Positions 10,996 to 23,342 are shown, counted from the stretch's first letter. The stretch: 64,000 nt of DNA from Ailanthus altissimus (GCA_946807835.1 OX327697.1:10599001-10663000), one strand, 5' to 3'. Numbers and translations: made by a program. Notes: generated by a model from the letters alone, not told the origin.

Positions 10996-13877
10996 ATGAA
11001 ACCTTTATTACAATTGGCGTTTACAATCTTCAGCATATTGGCTTTAGCATTCTTGTCAAGTGTAAACTCAGATCTAGCTTCCGACAGGGCGGCTTTAGTC
11101 ACTCTACGATCAGCCATTGGCGGCCGCACTCGTCTCTGGAATCTTTCGGACAGTCCATGCAACTGGGTTGGTGTTTTTTGCACGCAAGATCGAGTCACCA
11201 TGTTAAGGTTGCCTGGGATGGGCTTGTCAGGCAAGCTGCCCATCTCCATTGGCAATCTCACTGAGCTTCAAACTCTGTCTCTCCGTTTCAACGCTCTCTC
11301 TGGGCCCATCCCTTCTGATTTCGCTAAGCTCTCTCATCTTCGCAACTTGTATTTACAAGGCAACTTTTTCTCTGGTGAAATTCCCGAGTTCATGTTCTCT
11401 TTGGGGAACTTGATTCGTCTCAACTTGGCAAGGAATAATTTTTCTGGTACGATCTCTTTTGATTTTAATAACTTGACGAGATTAGGGACTCTTTATTTGC
11501 AAGAGAATCAGTTTACAGGGTCTATTCCGGACCTGCATTTGTCTTCACTTGTACAATTCAATGTCTCGTTTAATAAGTTAAATGGGTCGATCCCAAAACG
11601 GTTTTCTGGTATGGCTCAAAGTTCTTTTAAAGGAAATTCACTCTGTGGCAAGCCATTAGTGCCTTGTAATGGTACTGAGAGTGGTAACAAGTTGTCCGGT
11701 GGAGCAATCGCAGGGATTGTCATAGGGTCTGTGATTGGATTTTTTATCATTGTAGCTTTATTGATCTGTTTGTTTAGAAGGAAGAGGGATAGTAAGGAAA
11801 CAAGTTCGAAAGACACTGCCCCAGAAACTGGAAAGCAAACTGAGATTGAAATTCCCCGTGAAAAGGCTGTGGCAGAGAGTGAGAATACAAGTTCTAGCTT
11901 TTCTGGGGCAGTGAAAGGGGAAGCTAAGAGTAGTGGGAACAAGAGTTTGATGTTTTTCGGGAAAGGAGAGAGGGTATTTGATTTGGAAGACTTGTTAAGG
12001 GCATCAGCTGAGGTTTTGGGCAAGGGTACATTTGGGACGGCTTATAAGGCCACTTTAGAAACGGGGATAGTGGTGGCTGTAAAGAGGTTGAAGGATGTGA
12101 CAATCACGGAGAAGGAATTTAGGGAGAAGATGGAAGTGGTGGGATCAATGAATCATGAGAATTTGGTCCCATTGAGGGCGTATTATTACAGCAGAGATGA
12201 AAAGCTTCTTGTTTGTGATTACATGCCAATGGGAAGCTTATCTGCACTTTTGCATGGTGAGCACCTTTATCTCCTTGCTTTCCTATTTTTGCATTATGGT
12301 TTGCCTTTTAATTTTTTGTTATGATTGCCGATTCTTTCTTTCTTTCATGTTCAATGCTGGAGTCTTATTATGTCTGCATTGCGTTACTATCTTGATGTGG
12401 GCTTGCCAACATATAATTTTCCTTAAATACATAGCTTAATTTAAATTATTTCTATTGTTATAGTTTCATGTTCTGGAATTGCTTTAATGGATTGATATGT
12501 AAATCTGAAATTTATTCAGATTTGGATTTAGTGGCTTTGTCAATTTACAGAAAGAAATAGAAGATTACAACAATAGCTAACTTCTATGTATTTTTGTGAT
12601 CAGAGATTGAAGTTTCTACTTGTTCAGCTTCCTTGTTATGTGTGCCAATAACTTGGCCTATGTTTCAAGAAAATTTTAAGAGACATCTTGGGGGGAAGCA
12701 TGTTTTTGTCCTTACTTGCTGTGCATTTCATGCCCAAAAGAAAGACATTCTACCATACAGACTGTAGAATTTATAATCTGAAATTAACTAGAAATAACTG
12801 TTGGTTGAACCTACCTTTATAATATACATGGAAATGTAAGATCCTAATTTGACCCAATTTTGTTAAAGATACGAATCGGACTGGTCTCTTTTAGCTTCCG
12901 GGGGGATTTGAGTTCCAGTACCAAATCAACAGTATTTGGAAAACACAATTGAGACTTCTTTGTTGTCAAGAGTTTCTGTGCTTTGTATTTGAATGCTTTT
13001 GGCGTAAATATTTAATTAGATGGAGTTTAATGTATAGTATCTATTCTTAAGAAATATTTCAGAATTGTTGACTGTCAAAAATCTTTTCAAAGTGATCTGA
13101 GGAAATTATTGGCTTAAACAACATTGTGATGGGTGGTATCTCTTAGTAGCTTGAATGTTTGAAACTGTGGTCCAATATATCGGACTATAACTTGTCAAAT
13201 TTTGCTTCAAATATTTGCCTATTTGGATCTTTCTTTCAATTCATTTTGTTTTATCACCTTTAACTACAGGAAACAGAGGAGCCGGCAGGACTCCATTAAA
13301 TTGGGACACAAGGTCTGGCATTGCCCTTGGAGCTGCAAAAGCAATTGCATACCTCCATTCTACAGGTCCTGCAAACTCCCATGGAAACATCAAGTCATCA
13401 AATGTCCTCCTAACTAAATCCTATGAAGCTCGTGTTTCAGACTTTGGCCTTGCTCATCTTGCAAGTCCCTCATCCACTCCCAATAGAATTGATGGCTATC
13501 GTGCCCCGGAGGTGACAGATGCTCGCAAGGTATCCCAAAAAGCAGATGTCTACAGCTTTGGCGTATTGCTTTTGGAATTGCTTACAGGAAAGGCTCCTAC
13601 TCAAGCCCTGATGAATGAGGAAGGAGTGGACCTCCCAAGATGGGTCCAATCCATTGTTAAGGAGGAGTGGACTGCTGAGGTGTTTGACCTTGAGCTTCTG
13701 AGATACCAAAATGTTGCGGAGGAGATGGTTCAGCTCTTACAGCTTGCAATAAATTGTACCACTCAGTATCCTGATAACCGCCCTTCAATGGCAGAGATGA
13801 CAAGCCAAATCGAGGAAATCTGCCGCTCTAGCTTACAACGTGGTCAAGTCCATGATTTGAGTAATGGATCTTCCTAG
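10996..13877 (+). CDS. LRR receptor-like kinase, RKL1/RLK902 type (probable inactive kinase)
   Basis: Membrane receptor-like protein of the LRR-III family, whose members sense signals at the plasma membrane. Two exons, 10996-12256 and 13270-13877, join through a phase-1 GT-AG intron and encode 622 residues; Arabidopsis RKL1/RLK902 are about 650. Order: signal peptide 1-25; N-terminal LRR cap with SPCNW; several LRRs from about 65 to 215; membrane helix about 237-260 followed by RRKR; kinase-like domain from about 330. The glycine loop GKGTFG (342-347), VAVK lysine 363, DFG 478-480 and APE 499-501 are present, but the catalytic HRD is HGN (458-460), typical of this clade and suggesting weak or no catalysis. 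The hinge reads LLVCDYM where relatives have LLVYDYM. ATG at 10996 is the first in frame and directly precedes the signal peptide. Orthology to RKL1 versus RLK902 is not resolved. Confidence 0.93.
12257..13269 (+). other. Intron of the LRR receptor-like gene
   Basis: A 1,013-bp intron with donor GTGAGC directly after CATG at 12256 and acceptor ctacag ending at 13269. The split codon is G|GA (Gly). It falls in the kinase domain between SALLHG and NRGAGR, the position where related genes of this clade are continuous in protein alignment. Reading through the donor reaches a stop after about 20 unrelated residues, which supports splicing here. No other gene is visible inside. Confidence 0.9.
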
Positions 13878-15560
13878 TAGGCTTATTCAATTGATTCTGG
13901 TGCACTGCTGTCTTCAGTAATGGACTGAATAATATCAGCAATCTTTCATTTGTTGTCCCATTTTTATCATGCTTAGTCTAATGCTCTTTAATTGTTTGTT
14001 AATTCTTGGGTCATCCTCTTCAAAAACCACTGCTCTTGTACCTTTGTTTCTTTTACATTCCTTTTTCATAGCAGCATGTTTCTTTTCCCCGGTAATTTAC
14101 ATTTTTTATGTTGTACGCAATAGGGGGTTTCAATATTGATATTTTTACTTGGTGTGAAGTGTGAATAGCTCTCCATTTACTTTGTTTGATACATCTCCCT
14201 CCATTCTTTTACCTCAGTTGGTTTTGTTGTTGATGCAACTTTGATGTGCTGCTGATTTGAGATAATTGAATTGTTCGTAAAGTATGATTTTGGCTCACTG
14301 TTCTCGTTTTGTTAGTTTGCTTTCTTCCATTGAATTTAAATTGGCATGTTATCTTGTGGTTTGCCATTTCTCCAACAACTTTGACATGAAAGGGAAAGGT
14401 GGTAGGTCAATTTTTGATGTATTATGATCAAGGCCTTGTCTACTTTGTTATATAAGTTGGACAATGACCTGAAATCTTCTGTTTTCTCATTGTCATAAAC
14501 AGGACCAGGATAATATCTTAAATATCTTCTTGGTAATACAAAATTTTCGCGTCAAATTTGACTCTGAAATTTCCATTTTCTCCCCCAGCCCCTAATATCT
14601 TCTAAATAAGCAAAACTCCTCTCAGATCATAGAACTGAGCTGCAGAGTAATAATATTTAAAAAATGACCGGCAGCCTTATCTCTGGCACATGCATTTTGT
14701 TCTGGGGGTTCCGAAACTTTCTTAAATTTTGAGCATGCATGAAGCATGCTTAACTTAAGTCTTTTTATTCTTCATTCACTTTTCCTATAATACTTTTCCA
14801 GAACAGTTAAGTTCCCTCTTTGTCTACAAATTTTACCTTTTTTTTTATAGAACACATCCATTTTGCACAATTCCAATGATTTCTTTATTCTTTTATCTCC
14901 TTTTTTTTTTCTTCTTTACAGTAAGAATATTAGACCAAGTACCTGTTTTATGAGTTGTAGCTGTTGGATGGTCAGATCAGATTAGATCAAAAGCACTTGA
15001 TTGGATCCTTAGTTATTTTGCTTTTTCTTTTGCTTTGTATGCATCTTTGATTTGTTGAAACTGAGTTGTAACTTGTGTAAGTTGCTTTTGCTTCTGATGC
15101 ACATTTAATTAATTTGTTCAAAAAGTGCTTTTAAGTTGGTTTTACAAGTAGGGCCCTTATAGAATTTTGCATCTAAAGCCTTTCCCATCTCAGATCAAAC
15201 ACAGTTGGATATCAGTCCTTCTCCCTTCTGGCACATCAAGTTTAAAAATTATTGTACCTATAAAATTACCAAAATGTTAGCTAATGTGTCATTCTTAATA
15301 ATGGAAACTCATTTTAAGATTTTAAGAAGGGTTTTTTTTTTAATTATCATTTATTAACATTTCCAGCAAATCAGAAGAGAAGATCAAATGGATAAAAGTT
15401 CAATTCTTTATAGCATTACTTGATAATAGGTATTTTGTCTTTTTTTTTAAAGTTGAGGAACATATCAAAATTGGGGCAAAATAAATTACTTAAGGTGCTT
15501 TTATTTTTCTGCTTCCGTTTGCCAGTTAAATATATATATATATATATAAATTTTTAGGGG
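13878..15560. other. 3' flank of the receptor gene, no second gene seen
   Basis: Moderately AT-rich, T-rich DNA with no recognisable coding frame. The first few hundred bases probably include the 3' untranslated region; I see several weak AATAAT-like signals (for example about 13928) and cannot choose one. A (TA)n run at 15529-15548 precedes the gypsy element. Confidence 0.5.
15529..15548. repeat. (AT)n microsatellite
   Basis: About ten AT dinucleotides in a row, ending 12 bases before the target-site duplication of the gypsy element. Confidence 0.9.
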
Positions 15561-15565
15561 CGTAA

Positions 15566-16963
15566 TGACAGGACCCGACCCGACTTCTCCTCGAGAATCG
15601 AAGCAGATCCTGCGATGACATGTGACTAACATACTCTTTACTCATACATATGATACAATGAGGCTACCTGCCTCAACAAAAGTGACATCTAATATACAAA
15701 AACATATACAAAGACACTTATGCAGCTATGCACGTTGGCCCAACCTCAAAATGTGATGACTGTATCACACTGCACAAATTCCTGTGACGACCTGGGAAAA
15801 ATAGGAAAAATAGGAAAAAGGGTGAGCTTGTGGCTCAGTGAGTGGACATAATCTGAAAATATCATATACTTTATATGTATTGTACACGTATAAATTTGTA
15901 TGATAAAATAATCATACAACTGTATACTGAATAATCAATAAACTTGTACTGAAAATATGAACTGTCATAAAATTTGTGCTGAAATTAAAATCATGACATA
16001 GTACTGGAATCTGAAAGCGCAAACTATCATAAAATTTATTATCAAACTGAATATATGTAACATAACTCTAGAAACATGTTCTACATATATATATACTGAA
16101 AACCACACCAAACTTGTACCCAGGGAAAATCTGGTCTAACCTGGCGGAGTAACTCACGCACAGGCAGAGCGGGGGATCTAAGCTGGTCTAACCCGGCGGA
16201 ATATTACATCGCTCGGGCAGAGCAAACTAAACTGGTCTAACGCATGCGCAGAGCAACTACACTAAAGGGGAGGGTACGCATATGGTGGTTCAAAAACTAC
16301 TACAATATAATATCATGACCATAATTATTCTGAAATAATTATTTCTGTACTGAACATAATTATAAACCGTACTATAATAAATTCTAAAATATTTCTGAAT
16401 ATACTAAATAGTATAAATATTTTTGTCTAAAATAAATCATAATTAAATCTGATAACGCGCAATTAAATCATAATTGACTGTATTAAAAATATATAAAATA
16501 TATATAGTTATCCACTCACAAAAGTGCGCTAATCCTGAGCTGGGTCTGGATTCTGAGATCTACCTGCTATCGGCACACCTCCTATATCATAGGGTGTAAA
16601 AATACATAATTAGTACCGATATGTATTATAACTATTAAAATCTAAATATTCTAATATCGTAAAATTATTACCCGCTAAACCACTGGGTATAATTCTGACT
16701 ACCCAACTAATTTCCTAAAATTTCCTATTTTCTTTCTTTTTCTTTTCTTTTCCTTCTTTTTCTTTCTCTTTCTCTTTTTCTTCTTCTTCCTTTTCGGTTT
16801 CTCTCTTCTTTTCTATTTTTTTTTTCTTCCTTTCCCTTTCTTTTTCTTTTTCCTTTATTTCTTTTCTTTCTTTTCTCTCTCTCTTTTCTTTTTCTTTTTT
16901 TTTTTTTACACTAAGCTTTATATATATAATACACGTGTATTATTGTAATACACGTGTATTACA
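15566..16963 (-). repeat. 3' LTR of gypsy chromovirus
   Basis: In plus coordinates it starts tgacaggaccc and ends gtaatacacgtgtattaca. It carries a pyrimidine-rich tract of nearly 190 bases (about 16720-16910), three imperfect ctggtctaac...gcagagc repeats (about 16130-16255), and two copies of the perfect palindrome aatacacgtgtatt at the outer U3 edge (about 16927-16960). Compared with the other LTR it lacks about a dozen bases near 15710 and differs by scattered transitions. Confidence 0.95.
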
Positions 16964-16977
16964 ATTCCTCCCCCCTT
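16964..16977 (-). other. Polypurine tract of gypsy chromovirus
   Basis: In the element sense the sequence directly before the 3' LTR reads AAGGGGGGAGGAAT, preceded by ACGAAATTTTTAT, the usual arrangement for priming plus-strand DNA synthesis in plant gypsy elements. It lies 22 bases after the gag-pol stop at 17000-17002. Confidence 0.9.
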
Positions 16978-16999
16978 ATAAAAATTTCGTCCTCAAAAT

Positions 17000-19900
17000 T
17001 CATATACCTCTCTGAAACAAATGAGGATACTGAACTCTCATCTGATCCTCTCGCTCCCATGTAGCCTCTTCCACTGTATGATTCCTCCATAGGACTTTAA
17101 TTAGCGGTATAGTCTTATTACGCAGTACTTGCTGGCGATAATCCACTATCTGAACAGGTTCCTCGTCATAAGTCAAGTCTGTCCTCAACTGAACTGGCTG
17201 AGTATCTAGAATGTGAGAAGGGTCAGGTATATACTTTCACAATATAGAAACATGAAACACATCATGAATGCGTGACAACTCAGGTGGTAATGTTAAGCGG
17301 TACGCAACCACACCAACCCTTTCTAGAATCTCATATGGCCCAATATATCTAGGACTTAGTTTTCCCTGTTTCCCAAAACGAAGCACACCCTTCCATGGTG
17401 AGATCCGTAAAAAGACTCTGTCTCCTACTGCAAACTCAAGCTGTCTACGGCGTTTATCTGCATAACTCTTCTGTTTGTCTTGAGCTGCCTTGAGTCTATC
17501 TCTGATAATACTGATTTTCTCACTAGTGGCTTGAATAATCTCTGGACCCAACAATTTTCTTTCTCCAACTTCATCCCAACAAATCGGAGTTCTGCATTTT
17601 CTTCCGTATAAAGCCTCATACGGCGCCATCTGAATGCTAGACTGATAACTATTATTATATGCAAACTCCATCAATGGTAAATAATCATCCCAATTACCCT
17701 TAAGCTGCAACATACAAGCTCTGAGCATATCCTCTAATATCTGTATAGTTCGCTCCGACTGCCCATCTGTCTGAGGATGAAAAGTTGTACTAAAGTTTAG
17801 CTTAATGCCTAAGGCCTTCTGTAAGCTATGCCAGAATCTAGAAGTGAATCGAGGGTCTCTATCTGATACGATGGACACTGGAGCCCCATGTAACCGTACA
17901 ATCTCACTCACATACAAATGAGTCAGCCTATCTAATGAGTATGAAATCTTATACGGCAAGAAATGAGCAGACTTTGTGAGTCGATCAACAATCACCTAAA
18001 TACTATCATGACCCCTTCGTGTACGAGGAAGCCCAACAACAAAGTCCATGGTGATATGTTCCCACTTCCATTCAGGAACTAGAAGTGGTTGAGATAATCC
18101 TGCTGGCCTCTGATGTTCTGCCTTAACCTGCTGACAAATCAAGCAGTGAGATACAAACTCTGCAATCTCTCTTTTCATACCTTGCCACCAGTAATGTTCT
18201 CTCAAAGTACGATACATTTTAGTGCTGCCAGGATGCATAGCATAAGCTGAGCTGTGAGCTTCTTCTAAAATCTGTTTCTTTAACTCTGAGTTATTCGGAA
18301 CACAAAGCCTGTTACCCATAACTAATGTCCCATCAGCTTTCAACGTTAACTCAGTTCGCATTCCATTCTTTACTTCTTGCTTAAGTTTAACTAAATTAGG
18401 ATCCTGATCTTGCATCTCTCGAATCTGATCAATCAACATAGGCCTAACTTGAAAATGTGCTAGAAGGACTCCAGATTTGGCTACAGACAATTCAACCCCC
18501 ATAGATCTTAATTCAACTAACAATGGAAGATAAGTCACTCTCAAATAAGCAATAGAGCTAGAAGACTTCCTGCTGAGTGCATCTGCTACCACATTCGCCT
18601 TACCTGGATGATAGTCAATCGTACAGTCATAATCTTTTATTAACTCTAACCATCTCCGTTGTCTCAGATTCAAATCTTTCTGTGTGAACAAATACTTCAA
18701 ACTTTTGTGATCAGTGAAAATTTGACATGTAACACCATATAGATAATGTCTCCAGATCTTCAAGGCGAATACTACTGCTGCTAATTCTAAATCATGAGTT
18801 GGATAATTCAACTCATGCTTCTTAAGCTGCCTAGAAGCATAAGCTATCACTTTACCATGCTGCATCAATACACAACCTAACCCCTGTCTAGAAGCATCAC
18901 TGTAAATTATAAATCCTTCAGTGCCAGATGGAAGAGTGAGAACAGGAGTTGAAGTCAATCTCTTTTTAAGCTCTTGGAAGCTATCTTCACATTCATCAGT
19001 CCACACAAACTTTACATTTTTCCTAGTCAACTTTGTAAGCGGTGCAGCAATCTTAGAAAAGTCTTTAACAAATCTTCGATAATAACCTGCTAGACCAAGA
19101 AAACTTCTAATTTCTGTCACACTAGCTGGTCGCTCCCAATTTACTACAGCTTCAATTTTTTGAGGATCCACATAAATTCCATCTGCTGAGATCACATGGC
19201 CCAGAAATGCAACTTTATCTAGCCAAAACTGACATTTGCTGAACTTGGCATATAACTATTTATTCCTCAAAATCTGTAGCACTATCTTCAAATGCTCTAC
19301 ATGCTCCTCTGTACTCCGTGAATACACAAGAATATCATCAATAAAAACTATAACAAATCGATCAAGATAGGGATGAAATACCCTATTCATAAGGTCCATG
19401 AATGCAGCTGGAGCATTAGTTAACCCAAATGGCATTACTAAAAACTCATAATGCCCATATCGAGTTCTGAAAGCAGTCTTAGCCACATCAGTATCTCTGA
19501 TCTTTAACTGATGATACCCTGATCGTAGATCGATCTTTGAGAAAATCTTTGCACCCTGTAACTGATCAAATAAATCATCAATGCGAGGGAGTGGATACTT
19601 GTTGCGTATAGTGACTTTATTTAGCTCCCGATAATCAATGCATAGCCTCAAAGTTCCATCCTTCTTTTTAACAAACAATACTGGTGCTCCCCATGGTGAT
19701 ACACTAGGTCTAATGAAACCCTTATCTACCAATTCTTGTAACTGAGTCTTCAATTCTTTTAACTCTGAGGGGGTCATTCTGTATGGTGCTTTAGAGATAA
19801 GAGTTATGTCTGGAACCAAATCAATACCAAAATCAATCTCTCTATCTGGTGGTAAGCCTAAAAGATCTTCAGGAAATACATCTGAAAAATCTCTTACCAC

Positions 19901-21820
19901 TGGAATATCTTCTAATGTAACCCCATTGACTCTGGTATCAATAACATGTGCCAAATAAGCTGAACATCGTTTCCTGAGCAACCGTTTAGCTGTTATAGCA
20001 GATATAACACAGGATGGAAGAACTCGTCGCTCTCCACAAAAAATAATATCAGGCTCTCCATGTCTTCTGAATATAACTTCCTTTCGAAAACAGTCTACAG
20101 TAGCGTGGTGATTAGCTAACCAGTCCATCCCAAGTATTGCATCAAAATCATGTATAGCAAGAGGAATTAAATCTGCTACCATTTCACTACTACCCACTTT
20201 GATAACACAACCCCGAAATACATTCTCAGCCAATAATGATTCTCCAACTGGTGTGGCTACCACCAAACTACAATCTAGGGGTTTTAACATTCTATCCGCA
20301 TGCACAGCAAAGATACGAGAAATAAAAGAATGCGTAGAGCCCGGATCAATTAAAATATGGGCCTCTCGGTCAAAAATAGTCAGCATACCTGTAACAACAT
20401 CTGGGGTAGCCTGTGCCTCTTGCTGAGTCAAAGCAAATACACGTGCCTGGCTACGAGGTCGACCTGGTTGACCCCTCTGTGGATCTCTACTAACTCCTAA
20501 AGCTCTAGGTTGTACACCAGTACTAGAGATAGGCTCTCCTGTCTGAGATCCTCTAGGCCTCTGAATATTGCCACTGCCACCTTGAAAACCCTGAGAAGCT
20601 GTACTCTGTACTAAGTTGCTACTCTGAAGAAGATGAGGGCAATCTCTCCTCAAATGTCCAGCTTGTCCGCAATGGTAGCAACCTCTAAAACCTCTCAGAC
20701 ACTGTCCCTCATGACTCCTCCCACACATGGAACACTGAGGGTACCTTCTTATGCTTGCACTACTACTTAACTGGCTACCACCTCGGGGCCTCTGACTCCC
20801 TATGTTGCTTCCAACAGATGGAGGCACAATACTCTGACTAGAACTCTGTCTCTGTCCTCCTGATAGTATAGGGCTCTGACCATACCGTTGTCTACCAGAA
20901 TACCCTGCATGGGATGTCTCTCCTCCAGATGCTCTACTGCTACTTGATCCACCAACTGACCAACTATGGCCTGGTCTTTGCTTGAATGACTGGGCTCTGC
21001 GTGCCTCTACTAGGCTTCTCTCAACTCTCATTGCAGCCCCTACCAACTCACTGAAATCAATGTGCCCCATAGCTGTAATTGTTGTCCTGATATTGCCTCT
21101 AAGGCCCTGTTCAAACCTCTTACATTTATCCCTCTCATTCTGTATTGCATAAGAAGCGAACCTCGATAACTCTATAAAACGGTTCTCGTACTCCTCCACT
21201 GTCATCAATCCCTGTTCTAACTCAAAGAACTTACTAGCCTGGATGTCTTGGTAAACCATAGGAAAGAATTTAACATTAAATTCTTTACAAAAATCAGCTC
21301 GGCTAATCACCCCTCCATATCTACGTGATACTGATCTCCACCAGTGGTATGCCCCACCCTCAAGTAAAAATGTAGCAAAGGAAACTCTCTCATCATCAGT
21401 ACATCTCATAACATCAAATATCCGTTCTACTCTAGTCAACCATGACTCTGCATCAGCTGGCTCTGTAGTGCCTGAAAAATTCTCTGCCCCCAAACTACGA
21501 ACACGCTCTATTGTATTCTCTCTCTTAGGTGGTCCCTGTGTTTGTCTCTCCACTGCAACTGTAACTAAGTGAGCCAGTCTATCTATGGATTGCTCTAGGG
21601 CAAGTCTATCAGGCTGTCCCTGTGTAGGCTGTGTCACAGGTTGTGGTACTGGCTAAGGGTGCATCTCCTCTACAATAGGATCGGGCTGAGTTTGAGGTAT
21701 GGGTACAGGGGGAACTGACTCAGCTACTTCCTCTCTAATAGATTCATCCCTTATATCTGATACTAAGGGAGCTCCCAGTTCAGCCACAAGTTTCGTGCGA
21801 GGTCGGCCACGTGGACGCAT
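17000..21820 (-). pseudogene. Gypsy gag-pol polyprotein with four premature stops
   Basis: One frame of about 1,607 codons runs from ATG at 21820-21818 (MRPRGRPR) to TGA at 17002-17000 without a frameshift. Domains in order: gag with CCHC zinc knuckle [14 protein letters not shown] (20639-20680); aspartic protease [13 protein letters not shown]; reverse transcriptase with FIDD (about 19330-19700); RNase H starting SDASRQGLG; integrase with the HHCC finger ending HCLICQQVK, then D, D and E residues in TMDF, SDRDPRF and QSERTIQ; and a C-terminal chromodomain, VLWRNHTVEEATWE. In-frame stops are at 21655-21653, 19258-19256, 17998-17996 and 17236-17234. By family comparison these replace Gln, Gln, Trp and Arg, and each can be explained by one C-to-T change on one strand. 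Confidence 0.92.
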
Positions 21821-21906
21821 GATGAAAATCTATAAAATGCGACAATTTATTAATGACATCTCTAACATGCATGTATCATGTACTAGTCTACAGAATCTAA
21901 AACCAT

Positions 21907-21918
21907 GCTCTGATACCA
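21907..21918 (-). other. Primer-binding site (initiator Met tRNA)
   Basis: In element sense TGGTATCAGAGC, complementary to the 3' end of plant initiator methionine tRNA, three bases inside the 5' LTR edge. The match continues less strictly with ATGGTT. It is the standard start for minus-strand DNA synthesis in chromoviruses. Confidence 0.9.
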
Positions 21919-21921
21919 AAC

Positions 21922-23337
21922 TGACAGGACCCGACCTGACCTCTCTTCGAGAATCGAGGCAGATCCTGCGATGACATGTGACTAACATACTCTTTACTCA
22001 TACATATGATACAATGAGGCTACCTACCTCAACAAAAGTGTACATCCAATATACAAAAACATATACAAAGACATAGACTAAGACACTTATGCAGCTATGC
22101 ACGTTGGCCCAACCTCAAAATGTGATGACTGTATCACACTGCACAAATTCCTGTGACGACCTGGGAAAAATAGGGAAAATAAGAAAAAGGGTGAGCTTGT
22201 GGCTCAGTAAGTGGACATAATCTGAAAATATCATATACTTTATATGTATTGTACACGTATAAATCTGTATGATAAAATAATCATACAACTGTATACTGAG
22301 TAATCAATAAACTTGTACTGAAAATATGAACTGTCATAAAATCTGTGCTGAAATTAAAATCATGACATAGTACTGGAATCTGAAAGCGCAAACTATCATA
22401 AAATCTATTATCAAACTGAATATATGTAACATAACTCTAGAAACATGTACTACATATATATATATACTGAAAACCACACCAAACTTGTACCCAGGGAAAA
22501 TCTGGTCTAACCTGGCGGAGTAATTCATGCACAGGCAGAGCGGGGGATCTAAGCTGGTCTAACCCGGCGGAATATTACATCGCTCGGGCAGAGCAAACTA
22601 AACTGGTCTAACGCATGCGCAGAGCAACTACACTAAAGGGGAGGGTACGCATATGGTGGTTCAAAAACTACTACAATATAATATCATGACCATAATTATT
22701 CTGAAATAATTATTTCTGTACTGAACATAATTATAAACCGTACTATAATAAATTCTAAAATATTTCTGAATATACTAAATAGTATAAATATTTTTGTCTA
22801 AAATAAATCATAATTAAATCTGATAACGCGCAATTAAATCATAATTGACTGTATTAAAAATATATAAAATATATATAGTTATCCACTCACAAAAGTGCGC
22901 TAATCCTAAGCTGGGTCTGGATTCTGAGATCTACCTGCTATCGGCACACCTCCTATATCATAGGGTGTAAAAATACATAATTAGTACCGATATGTATTAT
23001 AACTATTAAAATCTAAATATTCTAATATCGTAAAATTATTACCCGCTAAACCACTAGGTATAATTCTGACTACCCAACTAATTTCCTAAAATTTCCTATT
23101 TTCTTTCTTTTTCTTTTTCTTTTTCTTTTCTTTTCCTTCTTTTTCTTTCTCTTTCTCTTTTTCTTCTTCTTCCTTCTCGGTTTCTCTCTTCTTTTCTATT
23201 TTTTTTTTCTTCCTTTCCCTTTCTTTCTTTTCTTTCTTTTCTCTCTTTTCTCTCTCTCTTTTCTTCTTTTTTTTTTTTTTTACACTAAGCTTTATATATA
23301 TAATACACATGTATTATTGTAATACACGTATATTACA
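21922..23337 (-). repeat. 5' LTR of gypsy chromovirus
   Basis: 1,416 bp, colinear with the LTR at 15566-16963. In element sense it begins TGTAATATACGTG at 23337 and ends GGGTCCTGTCA at 21922, then runs into the PBS. A TATATATAAAG box lies about 40 bases inside the 5' edge. The pyrimidine tract at about 23095-23280 produces a Lys/Glu-rich open frame that is not a gene. Both CACGTG palindromes near the outer edge are broken here (CACATG and CACGTA), unlike in the 3' LTR. Confidence 0.95.
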
Positions 23338-23342
23338 CGTAA

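Larger units (their letters stand above)
15566..23337 (-). mobile_element. Full-length Ty3/gypsy chromovirus (probably Tekay/Del lineage)
   Basis: A structurally complete 7,772-bp LTR retrotransposon in minus orientation. The flanking 5 bases are identical (cgtaa at 15561-15565 and 23338-23342). LTRs of 1,398 and 1,416 bp have TG...CA ends; a PBS matching initiator methionine tRNA and a purine-rich PPT lie in the expected places. The internal region has one gag-pol frame in the gypsy order: gag, protease, RT, RNase H, integrase, chromodomain. By eye the LTRs differ at about 20 positions, nearly all transitions, plus a few indels, which suggests a fairly recent insertion. Four in-frame stops make this copy non-autonomous at the protein level. 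It lies convergent with the receptor gene, with 1.7 kb between their 3' ends. The lineage name rests on the chromodomain and integrase text and was not tested by phylogeny. Confidence 0.95.

Noticed and set aside
10984..10998. Earlier start for the receptor protein at 10984
   Set aside because: That codon is TTG; the first ATG in frame is at 10996 and directly precedes the signal peptide.
11616..12023. Antisense open frame over the receptor gene
   Set aside because: It lies opposite a well-supported exon and has no recognisable domain. The same applies to 10914-11261 and 13470-13709.
12257..12439. Continuation of exon 1 past 12256 as coding sequence
   Set aside because: The protein loses kinase similarity exactly at a GTGAGC donor and regains it after the ctacag acceptor at 13269.
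23086..23310. Open frame of Lys/Glu/Arg-rich protein on the minus strand
   Set aside because: It is the translation of the LTR pyrimidine tract read on its purine strand; the tract also occurs in the other LTR with different length.
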